DNA of 64,000 nt from Andreesenia sp964489735 (GCA_964489735.1 CAZBAL010000004.1:34108-98107), one strand, 5' to 3'. Positions 23,728 to 32,578 are shown, counted from the stretch's first letter. Numbers and translations: made by a program. Notes: generated by a model from the letters alone, not told the origin.

Positions 23728-24213
23728 ATGATGATTCAAATAAAGTTTGCTAAAATTAGAAAAGATGCGAAAATTCCATCTAAAGCATTAGAAGATGCAG
23801 GATATGATGTCTATGCATGCTTTGATGAAGACTGTATGAAAATTGAGCCACTGACTACTGTTATGATACCGACAGGAATAGCATCAGCAGTACCGGATAC
23901 TCATTATTTTCAAATTCAGGAAAGAGGCAGTACTGGCACCAAAGGAATGAAGTATGGAGCTGGTGTAATTGACTCGGGCTATAGAGGTGAGTGGTTTATC
24001 CCTATAACAAATTGCAATAATAAGGATTTGATAATTGCCAAGGATGCGAGCGCTGACTATGGAGATGCACTTGTCTATCCATATGATAAAGCGATAGCTC
24101 AGGCAATACTTTTAGAAGTGCCATTAACTGAAATAGAAGAAATTTCATATGATGAGCTAAAAGAGATTCCTTCGGAGAGAGGAGCGGGAAGATTAGGAAG
24201 CTCAGGTAAGTAA
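23728..24213 (+). CDS. dut: dUTP diphosphatase
   Basis: This 161-residue trimeric-type dUTPase hydrolyses dUTP to dUMP, keeping uracil out of DNA. Motifs: DAGYDVYA (1), QERGSTGTKG (2), GVIDSGYRGEW (3, uracil hairpin), KAIAQAIL (4) and RGAGRLGSSGK (5, P-loop-like tail). ATG 23728 follows AAAGGGA; an upstream in-frame ATG (23662) falls ahead of the preceding terminator and is rejected. Confidence 0.92.
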   Translation: MMIQIKFAKIRKDAKIPSKALEDAGYDVYACFDEDCMKIEPLTTVMIPTGIASAVPDTHYFQIQERGSTGTKGMKYGAGVIDSGYRGEWFIPITNCNNKDLIIAKDASADYGDALVYPYDKAIAQAILLEVPLTEIEEISYDELKEIPSERGAGRLGSSGK

Positions 24214-24255
24214 TACTCCGTATGATTCGAAAAATATAATATTCAAAAAACATAA

Positions 24256-24296
24256 AAAATGACCTGGTATTCTGAATGTGAACACTAGGTCATTTT
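24256..24296. terminator. Bidirectional terminator between dut and the NAD(P)HX epimerase gene
   Basis: AAAATGACCT (24256-24265)/AGGTCATTTT (24287-24296), with partial inner pairing, between convergent genes. Confidence 0.85.
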
Positions 24297-24326
24297 GCAA
24301 TTTAAATCCATATACTCTACTATAGT

Positions 24327-24965
24327 TTAAATTTCCGGTATTCCTATACTTTCTACAACTACTTGACCCGTATATTTCTTAGAGTCTTCGTTTTCAAAGC
24401 CTTTTTTCATATATTGGAAAGTGATGGTTTTTTCTGCTTGTACTGATGCGCCCATAGGAACGCCAGTATCTGCATTAAGACCTGAAGGAAGATCGACTGA
24501 ATATATTTTCTTGCCTGATGAATTTATTATGGCGATAATATACAATAGATAGCCTTTTATATCAGAATTGAGTCCTGTACCAAATATTGCATCGACTATA
24601 ACATCTGATTCATCAGCATAATCTTCAAGTCTGTCCCAATTTATATCGCTGATTACTGAGACTTCTATACTCAGTTTTTCTAGTATGTTGTAATTTATTA
24701 GGGCATCTCCTTTTATTTCAAAGGGATTTCCTATCAGTGCAACTTTTACATTTTTTCCAAGTAATTTGAGTTGGCGTGCAATTCCAAAGCCATCTCCACC
24801 ATTGTTTCCTGTTCCTGATATTATGAGATAATTATCTTTTTCTAAATCGATATTGTTCATAAACTTTATTACAGCATTTTCCATGAGCACGATACCTGGA
24901 ATGCCATAGTTTTCAATTGCATTTGTATCTAAATCTCTCATTTCCTGTGCAGTTTTATACTTCAT
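24327..24965 (-). CDS. nnrE: NAD(P)H-hydrate epimerase
   Basis: The 212-residue protein is the YjeF N-terminal (epimerase) domain alone: MRDLDTNAIENYGIPGIVLMENA, the glycine-rich GTGNNGGDGFGIARQL, VDAIFGTGLN and DLPSGLNADTG. It interconverts R- and S-NADHX so that the dehydratase can repair them. The usual fused dehydratase domain is absent and must be elsewhere. It follows the antiporter gene by 17 nt on the minus strand. Confidence 0.92.
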   Translation of the reverse strand: MKYKTAQEMRDLDTNAIENYGIPGIVLMENAVIKFMNNIDLEKDNYLIISGTGNNGGDGFGIARQLKLLGKNVKVALIGNPFEIKGDALINYNILEKLSIEVSVISDINWDRLEDYADESDVIVDAIFGTGLNSDIKGYLLYIIAIINSSGKKIYSVDLPSGLNADTGVPMGASVQAEKTITFQYMKKGFENEDSKKYTGQVVVESIGIPEI

Positions 24966-24982
24966 TTTATCACTCCGATCTT

Positions 24983-26464
24983 TTAAGTTTCCATTGGTGT
25001 CATGAGATTGACATCAAATTCTTCCTCAAAGTACTCAACTGAAGATGTGTTTTCAGCTGTTACCAGAAGTACATCTCCTTTTTCAATAACTGTAGAACCA
25101 TTTGGTGTTATATAGTTATGGTTTCTGTTTATACTCATTATAAGTAATCCTTCAGGAAAGTTTATGTTCAGTATCTGGTTACCTATCATACTTGATGTGT
25201 CCAGAACGGCAACTTTTGCGAAGACTCCTCCAATATCATCCGAGTAGTCGTTGAAACTTTTGATAAGCATATTCTGCTTTTCAACGGCCTCTACCAGATC
25301 GAGTCGTCTGGCTAGAACTGGGAATAGAGAACCCTGAACTACAACTGAAAGAAGTACTATGAAGAAAACTATATTGAAAATGAACTGTGAGTTTTCTAAA
25401 TCATATATAAATGGCATCAGTGCAAAAACAATAGATGCTGCACCTCTAAAGCCTGCCCATGAAATGAGTATCTTTTCTGCACTATTGTATTTGAAAAATG
25501 ATGTTAGAATGACTATTGCCAAAGGTCGTGCAATAAAAATTAGAAATACTGAAATCTGCATACCTTCATTCAGCACAGTCGTAATAGCCTCAGGCTTTGA
25601 GAAAACTCCCAAGACTACGAACAGGAAGATCTGCATAATCCATGTCTGGCCATCAAAGAATTTAATCAAATGACGTTTATAGAAAAACTTCTTATTACCT
25701 AGAACTATTCCTGCTATATACATTGCCAAAAAACCATTTCCATCGAGCAGTGATACTATCGAAAAAACTATATAGACCCATGCTACAAGTGAGCCATAAT
25801 ATAGTCCATTATACTTAAGTTTTACATGGTTAAGGAAATGAGCAATCACTCTTCCAAATAAGTACCCTAGAACTCCTCCTATTATCATCTGCTTTAATAA
25901 AAAAGCTATGAGTTCCAATGAAGACATCCCATCACCTGTTAAAGTTGTCAATAGAGCAAGTGTGAGCATATATGCCATAGGGTCGTTACTACCACTTTCC
26001 AGCTCTAGAGTCGGGACTAATCGACCCTTAAGGTTCAGGTCTTTTGACTTCAGTATTGAGAACACTGTTGCGGCATCAGTAGATGAAACAATACTTCCCA
26101 ATAACAGTCCTTCTACAATTGACAGACCGGTCACTTCTGCTGCAAACAGTCCAACTAGCACTGCAGTAGCTACGACTCCAACTGTTGCGAGAATACCTCC
26201 GGGCTTTATTACCGTCTTAATAGAAGACCACTTGGTATCCATACCCCCTGTGAACAATATAAAAGCAAGTGCTACGGAACCAATTGCTTGGGCTATCTTA
26301 GCATTGTCAAAGTGGACCAGACCCAGTTTGTCAGATCCTAAAACCATACCTATTAATAAGAATACCAATAGGGTAGGAACACCTATCTCATAAGATATAT
26401 TGCTGAACAATATACAGAGTAGAAGAACTACTGCCCCTATCAGTACATATGTGTTGAAATCCAT
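24983..26464 (-). CDS. CPA1-family cation/proton antiporter (NhaP2-like) with TrkA-C domain
   Basis: The 493-residue protein has 12-13 membrane segments of the CPA1 exchanger family (FTGGMDTKWSS, SSTDAATVFSIL, ESGSNDPMAYML with the paired Asn-Asp of the ion site) and a C-terminal TrkA-C regulatory domain (about 400-490, NINFPEGLLIMSINR). It resembles K+/H+ antiporter NhaP2/CvrA; a choice between Na+ and K+ cannot be made from sequence alone. ATG 26464 follows a G-rich AGGGGGG site. Fits a cell with sodium bioenergetics (see atpE). Confidence 0.9.
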   Translation of the reverse strand: MDFNTYVLIGAVVLLLCILFSNISYEIGVPTLLVFLLIGMVLGSDKLGLVHFDNAKIAQAIGSVALAFILFTGGMDTKWSSIKTVIKPGGILATVGVVATAVLVGLFAAEVTGLSIVEGLLLGSIVSSTDAATVFSILKSKDLNLKGRLVPTLELESGSNDPMAYMLTLALLTTLTGDGMSSLELIAFLLKQMIIGGVLGYLFGRVIAHFLNHVKLKYNGLYYGSLVAWVYIVFSIVSLLDGNGFLAMYIAGIVLGNKKFFYKRHLIKFFDGQTWIMQIFLFVVLGVFSKPEAITTVLNEGMQISVFLIFIARPLAIVILTSFFKYNSAEKILISWAGFRGAASIVFALMPFIYDLENSQFIFNIVFFIVLLSVVVQGSLFPVLARRLDLVEAVEKQNMLIKSFNDYSDDIGGVFAKVAVLDTSSMIGNQILNINFPEGLLIMSINRNHNYITPNGSTVIEKGDVLLVTAENTSSVEYFEEEFDVNLMTPMET

Positions 26465-26569
26465 AAGCAACCCCCCTAACTCCTATATACATATCATACC
26501 CTAAATAGTGGAAGAATACACGTATATTGTGGGGAATTACTTATGGTTAGCTATTCTCAAGTGTCGGTT

Positions 26570-27877
26570 TTATATTATATTTACATCTTCGTTGTTCTGA
26601 ATCTTTTTCATATTTCTAACAGAGCACATTTTTCCGCACATGGTGCATGAGTCTTCAAACTCAGGCTTAGATTCTTCCCTGAATCTCCTTGCTTTTACAG
26701 GGTCCATCGCCAACTCGAACATCTTATTCCAGTCTAAGTCCATACGTGCTTTACTCATTTCATTATCCCAGTCTCTAGCACCTTTAACTTTTTTTCCTAT
26801 GTCCGCAGCATGAGCCGCAATTTTAGTCGCAACAATTCCTTCAATCATATCGTCTAAAGTAGGAAGTCTGAGGTGTTCGGCCGGGGTAACATAGCATAGA
26901 AAATCTGCACCGTTAGTCGCAGCGATAGCACCTCCTATTGCTGAAGTTATATGGTCATATCCTGGTGCTACATCTGTAACAATAGGGCCGAGAACATATA
27001 ATGGCGCATTGTGACAGAGTTTTTTAGCCATTATCATATTTGCAGCGACTTCATCTATAGCAACATGTCCTGGACCCTCTATCATAATCTGAACATCTTT
27101 TGCCCAAGCTTTTTTTGTCAGCTCCCCTAGTACGATAAGTTCACTGATTTGAACTGCATCTCCTGCATCATTTATGCTTCCAGGTCTGCAAGCATCGCCA
27201 AGGCTTATTGTGACATCATACTCTCTGCATATGTCAAGTATTTCATCAAAGTATTCAAAGAACGGATTTTCTTTATTATTGAGCTCCATCCAAGAGTATA
27301 TTAGAGATCCTCCTCTTGAAACTATGCTGGTCAGTCTTGGATTATTCTTGAGTTTCTTGGCTACCTCTCTATTTATTCCTGCATGTATAGTCATAAAATC
27401 CACACCATCTTCAGCATGTTTTTTTATGACATCAATGAACTCTTTTTCTGAAATATCTTTTAAGTCTTTATCGTAAAAACCAACAGCATCATATATTGGA
27501 ACTGTTCCTATCATGGCTTTTGAACGCTTTACGAGCTTCTGTCTGAATTCTTCTGTTTTTCCGAAAGAGCTCAAATCCATTATAGCTTCTGCATTCATCT
27601 CTATAGCTTTATCGACTTTCTCAAATTCTTTTTCTACATCAGGACAGTCTCTGGATATACCAAGATTCACATTTATTTTAGTTTTAAGCCCTTCTCCAAC
27701 TCCTTCAGCTGATAAAGAAGAGTGTTTCTTGTTAGCCGGGATTGCAATTCTCCCTGCCTTAACTCCTTCCAGTACGAAGTTAACATCAAGGTTTTCTTTT
27801 TCTGCTACTGTTTTCATTTCCGCTGTGATAATATTTCTTTTTGCTGCATCCATCTGCGTTGTGTAATTCTGTGTCAT
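26570..27877 (-). CDS. thiC: Phosphomethylpyrimidine synthase (thiamine biosynthesis)
   Basis: The 435-residue radical-SAM enzyme converts aminoimidazole ribotide to hydroxymethylpyrimidine phosphate. It has the C-terminal cluster motif C-x2-C-x4-C (SCTMCGKMCSV), SLGDACRPGSINDAGDAVQ, IEGPGHV and GPIVTDVAPGYDHI. ATG 27877 follows GGAGGTAATTTAT; an upstream ATG (27892) lies inside that site. Controlled by the TPP riboswitch upstream. No other thi genes are in the window. Confidence 0.96.
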   Translation of the reverse strand: MTQNYTTQMDAAKRNIITAEMKTVAEKENLDVNFVLEGVKAGRIAIPANKKHSSLSAEGVGEGLKTKINVNLGISRDCPDVEKEFEKVDKAIEMNAEAIMDLSSFGKTEEFRQKLVKRSKAMIGTVPIYDAVGFYDKDLKDISEKEFIDVIKKHAEDGVDFMTIHAGINREVAKKLKNNPRLTSIVSRGGSLIYSWMELNNKENPFFEYFDEILDICREYDVTISLGDACRPGSINDAGDAVQISELIVLGELTKKAWAKDVQIMIEGPGHVAIDEVAANMIMAKKLCHNAPLYVLGPIVTDVAPGYDHITSAIGGAIAATNGADFLCYVTPAEHLRLPTLDDMIEGIVATKIAAHAADIGKKVKGARDWDNEMSKARMDLDWNKMFELAMDPVKARRFREESKPEFEDSCTMCGKMCSVRNMKKIQNNEDVNII

Positions 27878-27900
27878 ATAAATTACCTCCATATTTATTC

Positions 27901-27932
27901 AATAAAAAAAGAGCATACCAATTGGTAAGCTC
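27901..27932 (-). terminator. Riboswitch-controlled terminator before thiC
   Basis: On the minus strand, AGAGCTTACC and GGTATGCTCT form a hairpin (one mismatch) followed by TTTTTTTATT, between the TPP aptamer and the thiC ribosome binding site. This is the expected expression platform. Confidence 0.85.
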
Positions 27933-27967
27933 TAAATATTAAAAAAACAGTCTAGATATTTTTTAGT

Positions 27968-28053
27968 ATTTCAGCTTCCCTACGTTGGTTTTAACCAAAT
28001 CAGGTTCGAAGGGTCGGAATTTTCCTCTCAGCTTTTACAGCACCCCTAGCTCA
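27968..28053 (-). promoter_or_regulatory. TPP (THI-box) riboswitch
   Basis: On the minus strand the aptamer shows GGGGTGC, then GCTGAGA, the pyrimidine-sensor helix, CCCTTCGAACCTGAT, a TGGTTAA..ACCAA arm and CGTAGGGAAGC, all in THI-box order. AGCT segments on either side close helix P1. Thiamine pyrophosphate binding should favour the downstream terminator and shut off thiC. Confidence 0.95.
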
Positions 28054-28120
28054 TTTTTTATTTATTCTATTGTCTGAGTTGATTATATAGGATATGCTTT
28101 AGTTTGTAAAGCTGCGAGTA

Positions 28121-28160
28121 AATACAGGAAAAAATAGGAAAGTATAGGAAAGTATAGGAA
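28121..28160 (+). repeat. Four 10-bp tandem units upstream of purE
   Basis: Units in perfect 10-bp phase: AATACAGGAA, AAAATAGGAA, AGTATAGGAA, AGTATAGGAA, then two degenerate AT-rich units. Three TACTAG copies follow at 28191, 28202 and 28214 (11-12 bp apart). All lie between the divergent thiC riboswitch and purE. Confidence 0.75.
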
Positions 28161-28246
28161 AATATTAAAAATATTAAAAAACGTTAAATATACTAGAAAA
28201 GTACTAGAACAATTACTAGTAAAAATAGGTTGAGAGGGGTAAATGA

Positions 28247-28714
28247 ATGGATGTAGCGGTGGTTTTCGGAAGTGAAAGTGATATGGTTTTATCTGAAGAT
28301 ATAAAAGAGGTGTTCGGTATTTTCGGTATAGAATATGAGATGTATGTAATCTCTGCGCATAGAGCACCAAAGAAGCTTGTAGAGCTGGTTTCTGAACTGG
28401 AAAAAAAGAGAACCAAAGTCATTATTTCAGCAGCCGGGCTTGCTGCACATCTGCCAGGAGTTATATCGTCGTTAACTTCTATCCCGGTTATAGGGATTCC
28501 GGTCGGGAAGAGCTTGGGAGGTATGGACTCTCTTTTGTCTATAGCTCAGATGCCGAAGGGAGTTCCAGTTGCAACTGTCGGCATTGACAACTCTTATAAT
28601 GCCGCTCTTATGGCTGTGAAAATAATATCTGTCCATAATGAAGGCTTACGAGTGAAATTAGATGATTATAGAGAGAATAGGGAGAATAGTTACAGCATAT
28701 ATCCCATATGTTAA
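28247..28714 (+). CDS. purE: PurE-family N5-CAIR mutase / AIR carboxylase
   Basis: The 155-residue protein has FGSESDMV, ISAHRAPKKL (catalytic His) and SAAGLAAHLPGV, the PurE carboxylate and phosphate sites, and the late GIDNSYNAALMA. It handles the sixth-seventh step of purine synthesis. The start follows GAGAGGGG. No other pur gene is in the window, so it is separated from any pur operon. The short extra tail after SVHNEGL is not conserved in the family as I know it. Confidence 0.88.
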   Translation: MDVAVVFGSESDMVLSEDIKEVFGIFGIEYEMYVISAHRAPKKLVELVSELEKKRTKVIISAAGLAAHLPGVISSLTSIPVIGIPVGKSLGGMDSLLSIAQMPKGVPVATVGIDNSYNAALMAVKIISVHNEGLRVKLDDYRENRENSYSIYPIC

Positions 28715-28791
28715 ATATATGTAACTATTTATTAATAAAGTGTGGCTTGAAATAGAAAATATATGTATTAAAATATAGTGTAAGGATAACC

Positions 28792-28805
28792 TTGATATTT
28801 ATCAA
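28792..28805 (+). promoter_or_regulatory. FNR-type operator (TTGATATTTATCAA)
   Basis: A perfect FNR box identical in all 14 bases, including the four-base spacer, to the one at 1383-1396. A TATTAT -10 candidate at 28829-28834 lies 23 bp further on, the spacing of class II FNR-activated promoters (centre near -42). The GerMN lipoprotein gene starts at 28873. Confidence 0.7.
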
Positions 28806-28872
28806 TAAATAGATAAGTATATGATAAATATTATAACTATCCAAATTAACAGAAAAGAGAGGTAATTCTTTT

Positions 28873-29568
28873 ATGAAAAAGCTATTAGGAATAGCGCTAC
28901 TTTCAGTTTCAATGATGACTTTTGCTGTGGGGTGTGGAGATGATGTTGATACTGTAGATAAGGGTACTAATACGGATAGTAGTGTTGAGACTAGCTCACA
29001 AAGCAACACAGATGGAAATAAAGCTAATACTGGGAAAAGCGAAGAGCCTGTAAAAGAGGAAAAGAAAGTGGTTACTGGAGAACCTGAGAAGGTGGAAGAC
29101 AAAAAAGAGGATACTAAAGAAGATAATAAATCAAGCGATAATTCTAAAAATAGTGATAATTCAAACACTGACAATGCATATATAACAGAAGTGGCTGTTT
29201 ATGGAGTAGATGACAATTTCATGGAACTTAAAAGGATTTCAAAATCTATAAAGGTTTATGATAAAAAAGTAGCAGCGGCGGCTTTAGAAGCTCTAAAAGG
29301 ATCTGACTGGCCGGCTGGATACAATTCACCAATACCTGAAGGAGTTGTTTTCACTTCTGTGACTATAAATGATGGAATAGCTACTGTTAAATATGATTAC
29401 AGTGGTACACCGATGGGAACTTCAGGAGAAACTATGTTTATTGATTCTGTATCAAGTACTCTTACAGAGTTTCCTACAATAAGTGGAGTTAAGTTTGAGG
29501 CTAGCGGTCAGTCCTTAACTACTCACATGACAGATGGAAATGTATATACTAAAAATGCTTCTAACTAA
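28873..29568 (+). CDS. Lipoprotein with GerMN domain
   Basis: The 231-residue protein has a lipoprotein signal (MKKLLGIALLS..., lipobox FAVGC, Cys about 21), a long hydrophilic linker rich in Lys, Glu, Asp, Ser and Asn (about 25-110), then a GerMN fold (about 115-215: AAAALEALKG, VTINDGIATVKYDYSG, ISGVKFEASGQ). GerMN domains occur in spore-germination GerM but also in non-spore cell-envelope proteins; no other sporulation gene is seen here. AGAGAGGTAATTC precedes the ATG. Confidence 0.85.
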   Translation: MKKLLGIALLSVSMMTFAVGCGDDVDTVDKGTNTDSSVETSSQSNTDGNKANTGKSEEPVKEEKKVVTGEPEKVEDKKEDTKEDNKSSDNSKNSDNSNTDNAYITEVAVYGVDDNFMELKRISKSIKVYDKKVAAAALEALKGSDWPAGYNSPIPEGVVFTSVTINDGIATVKYDYSGTPMGTSGETMFIDSVSSTLTEFPTISGVKFEASGQSLTTHMTDGNVYTKNASN

Positions 29569-29683
29569 TATAGGCACTGATTTAGTATTATTAAGCTAGT
29601 ATTATTATGATATGCAATAAGCATTAAGAATGAGATAGAAAAAGTCAATAAAATAATCAAGAGGGGTATGTTATACTAGATTT

Positions 29684-29784
29684 AAGCTAAACTTTTGATG
29701 GATGAGGATCTATCAACAGATATAGCTCTCCTTTTGTTATATTTATCAAAAAAAGAGGTCACCTTTTCAGGTGGCCTTTTTTTC
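29684..29784 (+). ncRNA. Candidate small RNA
   Basis: TATACT (29672-29677) with extended TGT gives a predicted start near 29684. About 100 nt later comes a strong terminator, with a partly paired segment around CTATC-AACA-GATA between and no credible coding sequence. It could equally be the 3' end of the GerMN transcript with a cryptic promoter. Confidence 0.25.
29757..29783. terminator. Terminator between the GerMN and TPR genes
   Basis: GGTCACC (29757-29763)/GGTGGCC (29770-29776) with a TTTTCA loop, A-rich before and seven T after; usable in both directions. Confidence 0.9.
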
Positions 29785-29804
29785 TTGGTAAATTTCAGTA
29801 AATC

Positions 29805-30431
29805 CTATTTAAAGTAGAGATTTATAACATCTGTACTGTCAATATCATCCCATGCTATATTATCCAGCAGAATCATTCTTCCCTGTGGAATGAACAGATT
29901 ATGGTTGATTTCTTCGTATCTGTTCATATCAATGTCGAACTGTTCGACCGTCATATCCAGAAGTAAATCTCCAACTATGGATGCATAATAGACTTTAATA
30001 TTGTTTATTATTTCAGGGTCTGTAACTTCCTGACTCCCTATAAAGCTATGAGCTATATGGTTGCATATATCTCCATCTTCCAAAATCAGGGATGCCGCTT
30101 TGTGGGGCAATGCTTTCTTCGCTTCTTCAGGCAGAGACTCATAAAACTTTTCAGATTCTTCTCTGTTTGGAAAATCTATTTCTCCATTCAGCTGCTTGAC
30201 TCTCTTATTCAGCTCTAAATGTGCAAATGAAAGATAAGAATTTATGGATGTGATAAAATTGCCCATGATAAAGTTGAGCTTCCCGTTTTCATAGTGGATA
30301 CCGGGCATTTCTGGATCATATGAGATGGCTCTGGACATAGAATCTTTTGCAGCATCATAATTTCCTTTACCTTTGTGTTCCATTGCTTCTTTAAAAAATT
30401 TAATAGCTAGTTCTTTACTCAATTTTTTCAT
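29805..30431 (-). CDS. TPR-like protein of unknown function
   Basis: The 208-residue soluble protein begins with about two tetratricopeptide-like helical pairs (about 5-75: AIKFFKEAMEHKGKGNYDAAKDSMSRAISYDPEMPGIHYENGKL). The remainder is not recognised. It has no signal peptide or membrane segment. Divergent from the AI-2E-family gene and convergent with the GerMN lipoprotein gene. Probably a protein-interaction module. Confidence 0.7.
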   Translation of the reverse strand: MKKLSKELAIKFFKEAMEHKGKGNYDAAKDSMSRAISYDPEMPGIHYENGKLNFIMGNFITSINSYLSFAHLELNKRVKQLNGEIDFPNREESEKFYESLPEEAKKALPHKAASLILEDGDICNHIAHSFIGSQEVTDPEIINNIKVYYASIVGDLLLDMTVEQFDIDMNRYEEINHNLFIPQGRMILLDNIAWDDIDSTDVINLYFK

Positions 30432-30555
30432 CCTCTCATTCTCAAACTAGTGTATAATAAAGGTTACTGTATTTATTATGTTATCGTCTATAATATTATA
30501 ACAGTAATTTGACATTAATTCATATATTAAGAGCAAATAGAGAGGAGGGTTAGGG

Positions 30556-31713
30556 TTGAGACTTTTTGAAGAAATAAAGAAGAACTATTTCCTTCTTGTT
30601 ATTGTGGCTTTTGCAATAATTTTTTGGAGGGTTTCCAATTACTTTGGAGAGTTTATAGATTTTTTATCTGGATTTATCAGAGTTATCTCGCCGTTTTTAT
30701 ACGCATTTGTAATAGCATATATATTGAGTCCTTTCGTAACTTTTTTTGACAGGATATTTGAAGGCAAGAGGATACTAAGTATTCTGGCTGTTTACGCTAT
30801 TATAATTGCTGGAATAGCACTGCTGGGGAACTATATAGCACCTAAAATAGGGAATAATATATATGATTTTTATAGAAACTTGCCTGGTATATATCAGGAT
30901 TTGAAGAAGTGGATTATTGAAATAAGTAAGAATGAAAGTTTGAGACCTCTAGAGGAAATAGCAGGAATATCTGCTAAAAACATCTCTCAGAACTTTACAA
31001 ACACTGTAATTACAAATATAACGGAGTTTATACAGACCACATCAGGCTATTTAGTTAAATTTACAATCAGCTTTACGTATCAGATTATAAAATGGTTATT
31101 TGCTATGCTGGTTGCCATATATATTCTCATATACAAAGAAACATTTGCTGCATTTTTCAGAATAACTATAATGAGACTTTTTGGCAGAAAAAAATCAAGG
31201 TCATTCTTCTCTTTTCTGTCAATGTGTAATGATATGGTTGGTAGATATATAGGTATAAAAGCTGTAGACTCTACGATAATAGCTTCTATAGCACTTATAG
31301 GACTTCTGATCATGGACTCTCCGCTTGCTTTTATGCTGGCCTTTGTTGTGGGTCTGACAAATATGATTCCTTATTTTGGACCGTTCGTAGGAATGCTGTT
31401 TACAGCAGGGGTTCATATGTTCTATAGTCCGAAGCTGGCACTTATATCACTAGTATTTCTTTTCTTACTTCAGCAGTTTGATGCATGGTTCTTGGATCCC
31501 AAACTGGTAGGTAACAAGGTTGGAGTGAATCCTTTCTTAGTAATACTAGCCATAACTATAGGAGGAGGATATTTCGGTCCCTTGGGAATGCTGTTGTCCG
31601 TCCCGACTATGGCGCTTATACGAGTTTATTTCCTAAAGTTTATAAAAGTGCAGACAAGAAAAAGTATAGAGAGAAGAAAGATAAAAAATGAAATGAGCAA
31701 ACAAGAACACTGA
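30556..31713 (+). CDS. AI-2E/PerM-family permease
   Basis: The 385-residue protein has about eight membrane segments: two at the N-terminus, a soluble middle (about 100-150) and a C-terminal cluster with GLTNMIPYFGPFVG and the Gly-rich GGGYFGPLGMLLSVP, the family signature. Members include AI-2 exporter TqsA and Na+/H+ antiporter-like proteins, so the substrate is open. TTG 30556 follows GAGGAGGG. Confidence 0.88.
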   Translation: MRLFEEIKKNYFLLVIVAFAIIFWRVSNYFGEFIDFLSGFIRVISPFLYAFVIAYILSPFVTFFDRIFEGKRILSILAVYAIIIAGIALLGNYIAPKIGNNIYDFYRNLPGIYQDLKKWIIEISKNESLRPLEEIAGISAKNISQNFTNTVITNITEFIQTTSGYLVKFTISFTYQIIKWLFAMLVAIYILIYKETFAAFFRITIMRLFGRKKSRSFFSFLSMCNDMVGRYIGIKAVDSTIIASIALIGLLIMDSPLAFMLAFVVGLTNMIPYFGPFVGMLFTAGVHMFYSPKLALISLVFLFLLQQFDAWFLDPKLVGNKVGVNPFLVILAITIGGGYFGPLGMLLSVPTMALIRVYFLKFIKVQTRKSIERRKIKNEMSKQEH

Positions 31714-31782
31714 TTTACTTTTAAATTACTATATTTTTTGATATAATTACGTTATTGTGGAATAAAAATAGAGGTGAAAAGT

Positions 31783-32445
31783 ATGAAAACCCAGATAACT
31801 GGAAAGTTAAATGAATATTTTTGGACAAGATATATACCGGACTCTACATACAAGACTTATGCTTTTATAGATTTTCTGAATCAGATGGAAGAGGAACAAG
31901 ATTATAAGAGAGATCTTATGGAAGTTAATCTTGGTGGAGATGAGAGCATTTCTAAGGTTGTAGATGAGAAGAAAAGAATACTGAACAAATTAGGTTTCGA
32001 ATATCCAGAGAACAGAGAAGAGGATATAAAGCTTCTAGAGGCTTTTAAGCTTATTGAAAAAGATGATAGTGAGAACACAGGCTATAGACTTGTTGAGGAT
32101 ATAAAAAGACCGGAAGAGGTTATAGAGTTAGACGAAGAAGAAGTGGAAGCGCTTAATATGATAAAATTTGAAATTAATAACGCATCTGCAATAAACGGGC
32201 TTTTAAGTCTGGTTCTTACTAATGGTGGAAAGCTAGATTGCCCTGTAGACCATATTACTAATATGACTAAAGTTAAAATTTCGGATATCAGAACAGTAAT
32301 AAATTTCCTTGTAAATGAAGAGGGGTCTCTTATTTACTCCGGATCTAAAAAAGTAGACAAGCTGAAGAAACAGGATAGAGTTATTCTTGAGATAAATGAA
32401 CCGGTATTTAGTGAAAAAAGACTCGTAATGGAAGAACAAAAATAA
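31783..32445 (+). CDS. Protein of unknown function
   Basis: I do not recognise this 220-residue protein. It is soluble and charged, begins MKTQITGKLNEYFWTRYIPDSTYKTYAFIDFL, has an acidic middle (about 100-135) and a C-terminal segment (ITNMTKVKISDIRTVINFLVNEEG) that could be a winged-helix-like unit. ATG 31783 follows AGAGGTGAAAAG; an upstream GTG overlaps that site. It has its own terminator and lies between the permease and the THEP1-methyltransferase operon. Confidence 0.7.
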   Translation: MKTQITGKLNEYFWTRYIPDSTYKTYAFIDFLNQMEEEQDYKRDLMEVNLGGDESISKVVDEKKRILNKLGFEYPENREEDIKLLEAFKLIEKDDSENTGYRLVEDIKRPEEVIELDEEEVEALNMIKFEINNASAINGLLSLVLTNGGKLDCPVDHITNMTKVKISDIRTVINFLVNEEGSLIYSGSKKVDKLKKQDRVILEINEPVFSEKRLVMEEQK

Positions 32446-32484
32446 TAAACATCATATAATTAGAAGTACTGAACAGAAGTACTG

Positions 32485-32528
32485 AAAAAATAGTTTGCAT
32501 TCATTTTATAATGGGTTCAAGCTATTTT
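32485..32528 (+). terminator. Terminator of the unknown gene
   Basis: AAAAAATAGTTTG (32485-32497) pairs with CAAGCTATTTTTT (32518 onward) around a partly paired AT-rich middle. Confidence 0.7.
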
Positions 32529-32578
32529 TTTATATAAATATACAGTCCTAAAGATCAGTCTCATAAGAAGTTTGTGAG

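Noticed and set aside
29736..29749. GTTATATTTATCAA as a third FNR box
   Set aside because: Two mismatches in the critical half-site and a position downstream of both neighbouring genes, next to a terminator.
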